DNA of 64,000 nt from Xestospongia muta. Its lineage: Eukaryota > Porifera > Demospongiae > Haplosclerida > Petrosiidae. Where the stretch lies: the NCBI GenBank assembly GCA_963693285.1, contig OY848924.1, positions 7,047,400 to 7,111,399 on the forward strand, in the 5' to 3' direction. Position 1 is the stretch's first letter, and each line of letters opens with the position of its first letter. Both the position numbers and the translations under genes were made by a program. The notes below the pieces were generated by a model. That model was not told where the DNA came from and ran no database searches. It saw nothing but the letters and a program-made list of their open reading frames with translations. Shown one piece after another: positions 47,940 through 60,100 of the stretch.

Positions 47940-50758
47940 CTAAATGTCCTCAATCTTTCTCTTTTTTGATTGATGATGTTCATAACGTATTTCAAAAGGA
48001 TCTACCACATAACAGAACATTAGATGTTACTCATTCATCCATCCAACCATCTATTCATGTATCCATACATTCATCCATCTGTCCACCTATCCAACCATCC
48101 ATACATTCATTCATCTGTCCATTAATACATTCATCTATCTATCAATCTATCATGAATTTATCCATCAAACTTACCACTGGATGGGCGGGTCAAAAGAGAT
48201 TTATAAGAGCCACCTAATTTGTGATCACTTTTAATGAGAGGAGACACTTGATCTGAAGGTAAAGAGGTGTGGTCATCAGAACAAGATAAAGGAAATTCTA
48301 AACTGTCTAACATACAACGAATCATAGTAGCACTAAAAGAGGAAGTAAACAATTAACTTATTATCTAGAAAATAATAAAATTACTTTATCATTTGTCTTG
48401 TCCATAACTGTTGGAAATGTTTAAGTACATTTCTATAAGAATCTAGAAATAATATATATGATCAGTGAGATTCTAATGATCTATTATATGTCAATTTAGG
48501 CTAAGTACATATACACTTATGTTGCCATAGCAACAGTAATAACTGAGTATCAAGTATGCAATAATATTATACTTACATTCATCAACTTCCCATTTAATGT
48601 CTTCATATCCACAGTCATATAAAATTAAAGGATAATCTATAAAATTATTAACAGTAATAAGTTATTAAATGTTAGATTATTAATAAGTTACTAAAACAGG
48701 TATTAAATTACCATTACCTGATGCCATACCATATTGAGGTTTTCGAGGACATTTTTCTACATCTAACATATGATCAATAACCTAATGATACAATGACACT
48801 ATCTTAATGTGACTTAGAGACCTCAATGAGGATTACCTCGGGTTGTTCGAGATCACTCCCTATGAGAAATAGGATACTGGTCATACATCGTACTTGATGC
48901 CATAAGAATGCCTGTCCAGTAATAGTTAGTTCATTAAGTTGATAAGGTGAGGGAGGACTAAAGAAAAGAGAGAGTATATCAATGGTATATGTAGTGAGGT
49001 AAGAAATAACAAGTACATTAATTTTAAATCCTATTTAATCCACTATCTACTAGTACCTGTCATCATCCAAGGGGTTCACAGTAAAATTGAATATCCTTCT
49101 TTTAAAATTTGTAACACCACCTGCAATATCCATCTGTGTTGGACAATGAGACAGAGAAACAGATAACATTACACATATGAATTGAGCTTCATACTTTGCA
49201 GAAATTTCTGAAATCATGCTCTCCAACAAACTTCTTAGCAGCTGTCCTCATCAACTAATTATAAATAATTATATTATTATAATTATATAATTATAATATT
49301 AATAGTTCTCTACCTCTATATTCATTGTACCAAGAGGAAAGAAATACTTGTAAACTCTCTGTACACAACTAAATCTAAAACAATAAAACTGTTGTAAACA
49401 CTAATTCTACCTACTCAAACAAATTCTATTACAATTAACTTTCAGTATCAAGAGACGGATATTGATGATCAACTACTATTAGTCTCCATGAGATGGATAC
49501 AATTGAATACTGTATCAGTATTCATCTCAGTACGAAATGTATGTTCCAATACACTTCTATTATAACATTTATTAACTATAACCACACCCATACCTGGCAC
49601 TGAAATCTTTTTCAACAGGTGCCCAAGCTAGTATACGAATATCGTCAGGTAGAACTCTATTTAAAATTTGCATGTATGAAATCTCAATAGATTTATCACC
49701 TAATAAAAATTATAGTAAAAGTTAAGAGATATGAATAGCACAGGTAAGGAGGAGAATTTACCACTTCTTTCTTGTGCTTTACTACCCTCTGTTGTTATTA
49801 CTCCTGGTCCTGATAATAATGCTGAACGAACATGAAGTGAAATAACCTATAATAAAGACAAGAACAGCATCTTGCTCTATATCTGCCATGTTTATTGATC
49901 AATTAAGAATTGAGATGTATCTTCATTATTAGTTCGTCTATCCATCTGTCAGTATATTTGACTGTCTGTTTGTCTGTCCATCCATCCATCCACCCATCCA
50001 TCAATCTGTCCATAATATCTATACCTGTCCTAATGCAGATACTCCTTTGTCTGTCCTTCCACTTCTTGAATAATTACATTGTTGAGGATCTTCAATAAGT
50101 TTTGTCTTCAACAAACATTCAAATAACTGACTCTATAAGAATGTATCATATTCTAAATATATGGACAGAATTGATTAAAGCCATCATGGTTACTATGGTT
50201 ATTATATAGGTACTACTGTGTTTATTATGTTATTGTTACTATGATTACTACATAGGTACTGATTTTTATTATGTTATGGTTACTATGGTTACCATAAAGG
50301 TAGTGATATGTTAATTATAATATGATTACTATAACTACTGCATATAGGTATGGACTATTAATGTGTTTATGATGAATACTACTCACTTCAACAGTTGGTT
50401 CAATAGTTCCTTGACTAGCAAAACCATGATATTCCCAGCCAAGATATGCAACCTTAAATGCTACGTATCTTTTGTTCCACCTTTAGAAAAGAACTATTAA
50501 CATTGTGAGTCAGTATTTATTATATATTCATAGATATAGACAGTATTTAATTAATAATTATAATTTTAACCCACTCTCTGCTCTCTCTTTGGACTACATA
50601 CTAAAAACTAACATTGTAAAATCAAAATGCTTTTTTGGTTTTTTTGAAGTTTGACCACTTTCATTTTCAATCTTTTCCTTGGGCTCTGTACAGCTGCTGA
50701 TAACTGGATCACCAGAAGTATTACTAGTACTAGCAGTGGCAGGGCTCACAGTAGACAT
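47940..50758 (-). CDS. tRNA pseudouridine(38/39) synthase, complete copy, 14 exons
   Basis: Exons (minus, 5' to 3'): 50758-50613, 50480-50387, 50132-50025, 49846-49762, 49699-49594, 49374-49314, 49254-49195, 49133-49057, 48957-48837, 48781-48718, 48636-48577, 48442-48385, 48332-48175, 48001-47940. All junctions are GT-AG and in phase, giving 419 aa. PUS3/Deg1 isomerises U38 and U39 in tRNA anticodon arms. Family marks: [11 protein letters not shown], catalytic GRTDKGVSA (Asp about 108), [54 protein letters not shown]. The C-terminus KKRKIEDI is basic and could be a nuclear signal. The start at 50758 is conservative; the frame is open to an ATG at 50854, which would add a stretch (SSLLFIRFYRTL) that could target mitochondria. 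It is head-to-head with cathepsin L. Confidence 0.93.
48030..48135. repeat. TCCA-type microsatellite in last PUS3 intron
   Basis: Imperfect CATCCATC/AACCATCC repeats, present at each PUS3 copy (17430, 26105, 33055, 42830, 48030) with different lengths. A second tract lies in intron 3 at 49975-50005. Confidence 0.75.
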
Positions 50759-51007
50759 TAGTGTCCGATAAAAACGAATAAATAGTAGTGAAGAAGTAGA
50801 TTTGTAAATCATACCACGTGGAATGTAGGCGTGGCTCTTATTGATTGCTATCACGGATAGACTACCTTTACAGGGTGTGGCTCCTTTAGAATTGGTTGGA
50901 AGGGTGTGACTACTATACTATTGATATTCATACAGGTCTAAAATAACACAGCTTCCATAAAAGGTGATTCCTTTTATCACATGATTACATCTCAACCATT
51001 TTCAAGC
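50759..51007. promoter_or_regulatory. Bidirectional promoter, PUS3 / cathepsin L
   Basis: Only about 250 bases separate the two start codons. A TATA-like CATAAAAGG at 50956-50964 lies about 45-50 bases before the cathepsin ATG. No clear TATA box faces PUS3. Confidence 0.6.
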
Positions 51008-51982
51008 ATGAAGTTACTACCAATATTCTTTGTCCTAGTACTTGTTGCTGCGGTAACATCCACTGAGGATCAACAAGAATGGCTTCAATGGAAACTGCAG
51101 TACAATAAAAGGTACGATTCCAATGAAGAAACATTACGTCACAATATCTGGACAACCAACAAGAAATACATTGAAGAACACAATGAAAATGCAGACAAAT
51201 TTGGATACAAGTTGAAGCTTAATGAGTATGCTGATTTAACTTCACGTGAATTCACAAAGATGTATAATGGATACCTTTCAAACAACTTGCCTATTAAAGG
51301 GAACACATCACGAGAACACATTGCTGTGCCTCTCAATCTTCCAACTTCTGTCGACTGGCGACAAAAAGGTGTTGTCACAAATGTAAAGAATCAAGGCAAT
51401 TGTGGTTCTTGCTGGGCATTCTCTGCTACTGGTTCTCTTGAAGGTCAACATGCTTTGAAAACTGGCAAACTTGTTTCGCTCTCTGAACAAAATCTGGTCG
51501 ACTGTGTGAAAAAAGATGATGGTTGTGGAGGTGGTTTGATGATTGATGCATTTGAGTATATTAAGGAAAATGGTGGCATTGACACTGAAGAAAGCTATCC
51601 TTATGAGGCTAAAAATCACAAATGTCGTTTCAAAGCAAGTGATGTTGGCGCTACTCTTACTGGATATGTAAAAATTAAGAAAGAAAATTGTCCTGATTTG
51701 AAGAATGCTGCTGCAACTATTGGTCCTATTTCTGCTGCTATGGATGCAAGTCATAGCAGCTTCCAGTTCTATGATAGTGGTATCTATAACCCCAAGAAGT
51801 GTTCAGAAACTAAGCTTGACCATGGAGTTCTGGTTGTGGGATTTGGAACTGAAAATGGTGTGGATTATTGGCTGATGAAGAACAGCTGGGGAAAACGCTG
51901 GGGCCTACAGGGCTACTTCAAAATTGCCGCTAAAAATAATCTCTGTGGTATCTGCACTTCTGCCTCCTATCCTGTTGTCTAG
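51008..51982 (+). CDS. Cathepsin L-like cysteine protease, intronless
   Basis: A papain-family (C1A) endopeptidase preproenzyme of 324 aa, acting in lysosomes or after secretion. Signal peptide about 1-18 ([15 protein letters not shown]). I29 propeptide about 25-85 with the ERFNIN-like helix. The mature part starts near LPTSVDW (111). Active-site residues: Gln129 ([12 protein letters not shown]), Cys135, His272 ([11 protein letters not shown]), Asn292 (KNSWGKRWG). The GCxGG motif appears as GCGGG. The ATG at 51008 is chosen because the earlier in-frame ATG (50981) adds nine residues before the hydrophobic core. The single-exon structure is unusual beside multi-exon neighbours; a retrocopy origin is possible. 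ATTAAA at 51989 may be the polyadenylation signal. Confidence 0.95.
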   Translation: MKLLPIFFVLVLVAAVTSTEDQQEWLQWKLQYNKRYDSNEETLRHNIWTTNKKYIEEHNENADKFGYKLKLNEYADLTSREFTKMYNGYLSNNLPIKGNTSREHIAVPLNLPTSVDWRQKGVVTNVKNQGNCGSCWAFSATGSLEGQHALKTGKLVSLSEQNLVDCVKKDDGCGGGLMIDAFEYIKENGGIDTEESYPYEAKNHKCRFKASDVGATLTGYVKIKKENCPDLKNAAATIGPISAAMDASHSSFQFYDSGIYNPKKCSETKLDHGVLVVGFGTENGVDYWLMKNSWGKRWGLQGYFKIAAKNNLCGICTSASYPVV

Positions 51983-52549
51983 AGTTTTATTAAATATAAG
52001 CTTTAATATTGCTAACATGTCTAGTTTTTCCACCTTTATTCCCTTGTTTTATTGACAATTATTGCTGTTAATATACCACAAGACTGCACTTAAGATTATT
52101 ATTATAATATTCTAGCTTTTGTAACTTTATAAACATAGGCAGTTAATTACACATCATCCACTGACATTGAGGAAGTCAAAGAAATGGATTGTCATGGTAG
52201 TAATTACTGGCTCCAGAGATTAAAGGAGCACCAGTTAATGAAATTACAGTGAAATTCAAAGATGTTAAAACCCACAAAGCATCCATAAGGAGATAGTTGG
52301 TCATACAATTTTGTCTTAACTTCTAGATTGTTGAATCTTCATCAACCAAAAAGTATCCCTACAGAAAGTAACATAAATGTCATGTTGGTTGTGTATGGTT
52401 CTCTTCTAGTACAAGATAAGTTGTCAGAGCAATGTTTATAAATATTTTTAAACTGGTCTAAATGTGACCATTTCTATTTATTTCAAAAACCAACCACTGA
52501 ATGTATGCTATATTTAACTCCTCAGCTCCTATATTATTTTTCAATAGAT
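51983..52549. other. Intergenic after cathepsin L
   Basis: Cathepsin 3' UTR, then AT-rich sequence. Nothing recognised, apart from the target-site copy TAGAT (52545-52549) bordering the next element. Confidence 0.5.
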
Positions 52550-53095
52550 CAGGGGGGTAGGAAGATCATTTCAAGTAGGGGTGCTACGATGATTCATGTG
52601 TCCCATTTTAATTTAAGATTAATTAATTATGTTAAAGAAAACCCATTGTGTTTGTAAGTGTTCATGACTTATTTATTCAGTAAAATTTCCAAAGTAATTT
52701 ACTCTTCTTTGATTGTTGGAAATAAATGTCTTAGCCACTTTACGTAGATCTAGTTGATAGGGTCTGTCATTGTGAACGTACAACAGAAATAGATAATTCA
52801 ACCTGCAGTTGGTCATCATACTCTAAGATATGCTTTAATCCTTCGCAAAGAAAAGAATGACCTCTTTGCTGTAGCACTTGTCACAGGATAAGTAAATAGA
52901 TCCTCAGCAATTTATCAATCTCTGTTAGCATTCCCTTCAAAACATCGCTTTTCTCCATTACATCAGCAATCGTTTGTACATTTGTTACTTGCTTTATGGG
53001 AATGATGATAGTCATATACTTTCTATGATTTAAAGTCACAAATTAACGTCAGGTATAAAAAGTAGGGGTGCTATAGCACCCTTTGCACCCCCCTG
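52550..53095. mobile_element. 546-bp non-autonomous DNA transposon (MITE)
   Basis: Bounded by the perfect inverted repeat CAGGGGGGT (52550-52558) and ACCCCCCTG (53087-53095), with the direct repeat TAGAT immediately outside both ends (52545-52549, 53096-53100). Subterminal AGTAGGGGTGCTA occurs near both ends in direct orientation (52576, 53061). There is no transposase frame. The CAGGG-type end recalls hAT elements, but a 5-base target duplication is not the usual 8, so the superfamily is left open. Confidence 0.8.
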
Positions 53096-53100
53096 TAGAT

Positions 53101-53884
53101 ACAAGATATTTCATGTCATCTTGCAATTTTTGTGCTAGTATTACAATTCATTTTAAGAGGAAAACTGATCAGGTCATTATTGTGTGACTGGTGAAGCAGA
53201 TAATTATAGTTATTACAATATATTGTAGTAAGTCCAAAATGTTCATATTATTTTCAGTAAGTTGTTAGCAATGTACGAATCTTTTACATTGTTATATCGT
53301 TATTAGACCTGCTAATTAACACTTTGTAATAATGATGACACCTACATTGTACATGTACCTCCTATTACAACAACAAAACAGGTATAAGTATTATTTAAAT
53401 AATTATAATATATTTTTATATATTTATTAGTTATTTCCTGAACAATACTCAGCTAAATTACTATTTTACCATTTTTAACCCTTATTGCATTCCATGGATA
53501 TGGCTCATGTTTTTAGACCACACCTCCAAAGGTCTAAACAATGGGTGAGGCATTGTATCAATGTTTAGAACATGTGATATCACAGGAATACCACTGGACT
53601 GTATGTGTAGATGTATCTTTATATGAGAACAGTTACATACAATCAGTAAATCCACACTATTGAAATGGGAATATAGCACAATATAATCAGTTCATAACCC
53701 ACTCAATAATAAATGACTGCTAAAGAAGTGAAACTCCAAAGAAGGGCATACTTCTCTAAGAGATGCCATTTTATGAGTTATATTCATATTTGTGAGGGAA
53801 AATGGAGGTCATAAATTGTGCTTATTTAACACAATTTATTAGAAGGTATGGCCAACATTTTATAAATGAATAAATAAGTCAAGA
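53101..53884. other. Intergenic between MITE and cyclin L
   Basis: AT-rich sequence with no supported exon. The last 100 bases probably contain the cyclin L 3' UTR. Confidence 0.45.
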
Positions 53885-56735
53885 CTATCTATTATGATGT
53901 CTGCTATAGTCACGACTGTCGTAATCTCTAGAGGATATGGTACGCACAACCTCTCTCCCTCTCTCTCTGTCCCGTTCTTCTCTGCTATGATGCCGACTGT
54001 GTTTAACATGATCTCGTGGTCTTTCCCGAACAGGACTACGACTCCTGTCTCTCGCACGACGATGGCGTTTCTCTGATCTGTGTTTGTGAGAGCGATGTTT
54101 GTGACTACGGTGTTTAGATGTCTCAATATCTGGACTAAGTTGATATTGAGAAGGGAGACCATTAACACGGGTTACTGCTCCCCCTTCACTCATTGTCCCT
54201 CCCTCGTCACTACTTGAGGTAAGTTTGATTGGACTAAGGATTGGCTTGAAAGATTGATCTTTTGTTAGTTGGCCATCTTTTTTCTCTGACAGTTTTAAGT
54301 GTTTTTCACCTGGAGATGGACTATCAGATCGAGGATGTTTGTGTCCGTTAACAGGAGACTCTTTATTCTTTGCGGTATCGTTAGTATGTGCAGTGTCTTT
54401 AATAGAATCAACTAGTGGACTGATTCCAATCCTACACACACACATATATACATACATAAGCTCATTACAATTCTATTATCTTACTTTGTTCCCGGACTGG
54501 TTTTTTGACTAGTGGCATTAGAATCTACAGATAATAATGTAGATGGAGAGACAGCTCTTGGAGATGCTAAAGAAATAGATAAAATTAAAACGTTATTATA
54601 CACATGCTTTTGTACAGACATACCTGTTTGTGATGGGGGCGTGGCCTCATCTTTAGTGACTTTTACCTCTCCTTTTGTCTAAAAAAACATACTCAATATG
54701 AAAGTGATAGAATCACTTTCACTAACCAAAAGTAACTGTTTAACTTCCTCTACTCTTTTCTCTAACTCGACAAATGATTGTTTTGGTCTCTTATATAAAG
54801 CAAGTAATTCAAGACTAATGGTCTAGAAATGTACAATCACCCAGTCACATTTTTGTCAACAACTACACACACCTTCATGTCTTTGTAAGGAACATCTAGT
54901 AGCTGCCACCATGATGGATTACGAGGGAGAGGAATCTACAAACAAGAGACAGGCTATTGATGTAACCACGAGAGGACAAACATTACCTGTAGCTCTCTTG
55001 CTGCTAAAAATATACAAGCACACGCAATTGTTGGTATAGGAAAACGAACAAAAATATTAGTCCTTAGTCCATCATTCATAAAATTCCTATACATGAAAGA
55101 ATAAACAGTAGTCACCACGATGACATAATGTTATTATAGAGCATCCTACCAAGCTCTTTGTGCCAAAGTTTTATTCTTTTCCAATTGAAGTATTTGCAAA
55201 CATGTCATAATAAGCTGTAGGAGTGTGAATATCAGTTACAGTATACCTGCAAACTAGTGTCTACCTTATGTGGATGCTGGACATGTACACAAAACCCTAA
55301 CTCCTAATAAAGAATGTATCTCAGTAACATAATATGTATACATTATACCTTTAGTATATATCTCTCGTATTTGTTAATGGTGTTTCTTAAACGATAATAT
55401 TCTTCACCTACGTAATCCATTGGGACAGGAGTACTAAAAAGAAAATAAAAATAGAATTATAGACAGAGCTATTGACATATCTAGAAAGGCTCAGGATGTT
55501 GCAATACATGTACATATAGCTGTAAAAATGTATGGATAACAATAGTCTTGTTATATGTAGAAGTAGTGAATGGTTAACAGCACATGTAACACAAGTCTTT
55601 GTAATGGAATAGACAGAAGTATCTTGTAGAGTTGCTTCTTGAGATTCTTTGCAAGTCTTTATCAGAAGAAAAACATGTAGAGTGTACATATATTACTGAT
55701 AAATAGAGCTCCTTAAAATAATGATTCTTTATATCCTCGTCATTATCCTCATCATTAAGGACTGCACAACATTGCAAAAGGTAATGGAGTCTTGCAAGAG
55801 AGGTTCCTCGCTTGGCACAAAAAAAAAAAAAAAAAAAAAAACATTCCAAAACAAAGCAAAACAAAAGAACTTTAAATGAAGAACTCGAGGTAAAGAAATG
55901 AGAGATGATACTGAACAAAATATTATGATTACACACCTGTTTTATAGTCCATTTGTGCCACATACAAACCAAATGTTCAATGGAAGACATCTTTACACAT
56001 GGTAACAAAACACTCACTTACCAGAAGTAGAAGAGAGAGAGAGAGAGAGAGCTGCCACTAAGCCATTCCTAGCGATGGCTGCAGTGACTGTGGCAGCAAT
56101 GAAGGGATAAAGAGTAAGAGTATCACCATGACAATAATAACACACACAAATGAAATGCACATGACTATCCACAGTACATAAATGTATTACAAATGGGCAT
56201 TATATGGAAATTATTCTAATTAATGCCCAACATCCAGAGCCAGTTTTATGCATAAGAAACGTACCTGCCCTTTCTTTTTTGTTTTAAATGATGAAAAACA
56301 TTAATTACATCTCTGAGTCGTCTATTACATTCTTCCAATTTTGCAGCTAGAAATAAACAGGCCATGAGTGAATACTGAAGAGGAAGAAACAGAGAGAGCA
56401 TGTGTGTAAATTTGCATACAATGTGTACTTACATAACAGTTAAATTTGACAAATGACTTAGCATAATAAAAACGGTGGAAGAGTATTTGAGCGGTAGCCA
56501 TGGCAGCCTAAAATGAGGACAATGAAGCATACCTATGTATTCTTAAACTTACTTGAGGCAATTTTAGGAGTAAACCAGCTGACTGAATGAACTCACAACC
56601 AGTTATCCTTATATCAACTTCAAGATCATGATCCATGCCATCTTTGAATGAAGGCGTGTTACGAAGTCGTTCATCAGGTATGATACAGTTATCCAATGAC
56701 AATGCTATATGACTGAACTCCTTAACGGATTCCAT
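53885..56735 (-). CDS. Cyclin L with RS-rich tail, 12 exons
   Basis: Exons (minus): 56735-56553, 56507-56433, 56374-56265, 55433-55349, 55303-55265, 55214-55150, 55086-54987, 54935-54873, 54822-54727, 54678-54624, 54566-54485, 54431-53885; all GT-AG and in phase, 499 aa. Cyclin L partners CDK11/CDK12-type kinases and acts in nuclear speckles in transcription and splicing. The double cyclin fold shows family signatures: [69 protein letters not shown]. The last exon encodes a Ser/Arg and His/Arg/Lys-rich tail ([32 protein letters not shown]). The 831-base intron 3 holds an A23 run (55819-55841) and a GA repeat (56030-56051). Confidence 0.93.
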
Positions 56736-57113
56736 AAATAAAATTACTAACAAGAGGAGAGAGTAGATTGTTGGTCTATTAATGACTTGAGTTCTTACAA
56801 TTAAATAAACCAGATGTATAAAAGGAAGAGAAGCTTGAGAGTTTGACGAGAGAGGAGACAAAAATGAAAAATCACAAGGCGACTCTCAGAACGTATAAAT
56901 CAAATTGACGTAAGAATAACGTCATAGCTCCGCCTTCCTAAACTTTCTGCACATGCGCAAAGAGAGTTGGCGGGGGCGGTTTTTTCTAGCAAGAACTGCC
57001 CATTTCTGGATAATTCAAATTGCACCTACAGCACATGGTCGTAGTGGAAACGTTTTATAAAAAGGAGGTTCTTCGACGTTGACAAAGAATCAGATCATTT
57101 TTAGTCAGGCAAA
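56736..57113. promoter_or_regulatory. Bidirectional promoter, cyclin L / nucleoporin
   Basis: The start codons of two divergent genes are 378 bases apart. The middle is GC-richer than anything nearby. It holds an inverted pair of CRE-like half sites (TGACGTAAG and AACGTCAT, 56906-56925), an NRF1-like CATGCGCA (56952-56959), an E2F/GC-box-like TTGGCGGGGGCGG (56967-56979) and TATAAAAA (57056-57063) about 50-58 bases before the nucleoporin ATG. Site names are by consensus only. Confidence 0.6.
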
Positions 57114-60100
57114 ATGTTCACCAGTTTGAGAAAGAATGAATCCAAGACAAGAATCAGTCCTTCTCCTTCAATTCATGATGTTAGAAGTCAATTACATTTT
57201 AGGTAAGATAATTATATAATTGTAATAATTTTGAATTGTGTCTTTCTCTTTTTAAAATAGTACAATCAAGTCTCCCTTACTCTCCAAAAGTAGAATGTCC
57301 CATATTTCACCTTCACTTGCCTCCCCACGTCTCAATGACTATCACATGTCACGACAACATCCAGCTGTCTTAGATCATCTCTATGCTGGTACTTCTCCCC
57401 TTCAGAAAGACTCTAATATTTACAAGTCTCCTTTGACCCCTGTGGTAGAACCTAATCGATTATTGTTAAGTCCAGTAGGAGATGGATCTGTAGCTATGAC
57501 TCGAGCAGGCAAGAGACAGTCACTTGTTATGGCATCTCTTATGAAACATTCGTTCAATAATAACCATCCATTAACTGGTAGCTCCAGTATTGTCCAGATG
57601 GCAGCTAAAGGAGGTGTGTCACATGGAAACTTGAGGACTTCAGTCCGGAGTCCAGTGGTCATCAAGTTGTCAGACCCAGGCTCAGTGAAGACAAATATGA
57701 AGTAAGTAAATATTATAAATTGTAAAGCAAAACCTCCATAGTTATGGCTGCATTAGCATAAGAATATCCTTAATATAATGAAACCGAAGCAAATTATTTA
57801 ATGTGTCTCAGTCAGAATACTTAACATGAGAACATATATAAGCAATAATTAGATTTATAGCATAGTTTTACTCTGTTGTAAACATATATGGAATGACAAA
57901 TAGTGTGTGACATCTATGCTGCTTCTGTACATATTGTATACATGTCAGCTGTTTAGTTAATACACTATTAATGTACAATATTAAACACAGCTGGTGTACA
58001 TTATATATGTGTATAAAACATGTACTACATGTCATGCATGTAGTAGGTGTTGGAGTTGAGTTTTGGCCAGTGATCTATAGCCACTTGGCTCACTGTGTGT
58101 ATTCATACTGTCTGGTGATGCGTGGTTAGGAGTGGAACAGCTGTCTACAATAATTATGACATCTACTAAATGTTATTTTAAACTGTTTGAGTGCTATAGT
58201 TAGTAGTTTGTATATCTGTTGTCTATCATTTGTGTGTGTTGTATGGTATTACTTATTACTTTCTCCTCAGATCTGATGACGTAGGCAACATACCTGTCGA
58301 CCCTTGTGACAAAAATGTGGTAGTATCAGCTTTAAAGCAAAAAAGGTCAGTTTTCTCTAGTTTAAAATAATAATTTCACCTTTGTCCCCTGCATTGTACT
58401 AATATATACTAGTACACTCAACTTCAAACTGCATTGTTACCTTTTTCAATTTGTTGTTTACTTCTTATTTTAATCCATTGCCAAAACAGAGTAGCATCTA
58501 ATGGCCTTCTGGTTTGGTCAAAATGTTAATAAATACTAATACCGCTGAGTAACTAAGATTAATGTTATAAGGTTGTCCCTCTCAGTTAGAATAGTCTGAT
58601 TGATTTCATTATTATCTGTTGGATTTAGTATTATTATTACTGATTATATTAACCCTTTATTATCAATAATTTAGTCCTTAAAGAGTTAATATTTGTTCTT
58701 AGGAAAAGATGGTGGAGTGTTGCTAGTCCATCATTAGATGATCCATCTGTCTCCTCTTCTAACAATAACTTACCCTCTAAAAGAACCAAGTTAGTTTCAT
58801 GAATGTACTTTTATGTGGTTTACAAATAGGATGTTGTTGATTTCATTATGATGACATTCAGACAAGTTCATGGTTCGTTGTGTTTTAAAAGGATGGAATA
58901 ATGTTATGAATGCATTGGTACATATAATGATGTGTGCTTTGGTGCATAACCGTGTTTGACCTCTTTATTGTAACTGTGTTTTTCTATCATGATCTTTTCC
59001 TGTTTATTTACATGTAGAACTGCTATTAATGATGATGATGTTAAAAACTTACCCTTGCTTGGTGATGGCTATCATGTGACCAGCCCCAATGCCAAGAAGA
59101 GAGGGTTAACTCGTGATCCTTTGACGTCTGCTAAAAGGACAAAATCCAACAAAAGGTGAGGGGATTATTGATAAACTATATACAACTTACTTCTGTTTGA
59201 CTTTTAGAATAATTCTTCCTGATGTTGAAATTGAACTATCACCTGCGCCATCGCTTACTTCTTTGGCCACACCCTCAAAGCAAGTTGATGTTCCTATGGA
59301 AACCACAAAAGGCACGAGTATTGAAGACAAAAGCAATGATCAAAAGAGACCAAGAGAGTCTACCCCTCCAGCCCTAGAAGAAGATGAGAAAGAGACGAGA
59401 GCAAAACTAAAAGTAGGTTGTTAAAATTTAAGATTATTTATCATTAAATTTTATTTTTATATTTATTTAGAGAGAAGCTACACTTAAATTGAAGAGCAAT
59501 CTGACTCAAGTGTTCCCCTCTCCTTCTCGAGAGTGTTCCATCACTCGAAAAAAGGTACCTATACTTTGTGCGTCCGGCTCTATACCTCCTATGGTAAGTA
59601 ATATTGCAGACAAATCACTTTTAATGTGGAATACATAGCAGCTGTCAATGACTACCTGTTCTTTTATAGGTATCTTTTTCATCTCATGATTCAGTAACAG
59701 AAGAGGCTATTAAGAAAGATAGAGAAACAGCTAGCATAAGACTTAAGAAACTTCTCACATCTGATGATCCTGAAGACATCAGGAAAAGTAAGAGAACCAA
59801 CAGAACTTTCATTTATTCTTTTTATTCCTCTACAGGTGTTTCTCTGTCTACCACCCCCACTACTGTTACGTTTCAACAAGCCACACCCTCTATTTCAACA
59901 GCTGCTGTGGTCTCTGTAGCAGCTTTGCCTGCAGGAGTGTCCTCAGGAGGTCTGAAATTGAGTTCTGAAGGACTGAATATTGGAACTGGTACACTTCCTT
60001 CAAATCAAATGACAAGCTCTATCTCTCCTGCACAATCCATGCCTAACTTAAAAATGAGTTTGCCATCCTTGACAAAAATAGCCACACCCATTGTTTCAAC

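Noticed and set aside
55574..56017. Minus-strand frame of 147 codons in cyclin L intron 3
   Set aside because: Contains the A23 run translated as poly-Phe and no cyclin sequence; flanking exons join in phase without it.
56040..56120. Possible extra cyclin L exon (minus strand, hydrophobic, Ala-rich)
   Set aside because: Exon 3 and exon 4 join in phase and match the family alignment without a gap; inserting it would break conserved cyclin-fold sequence.
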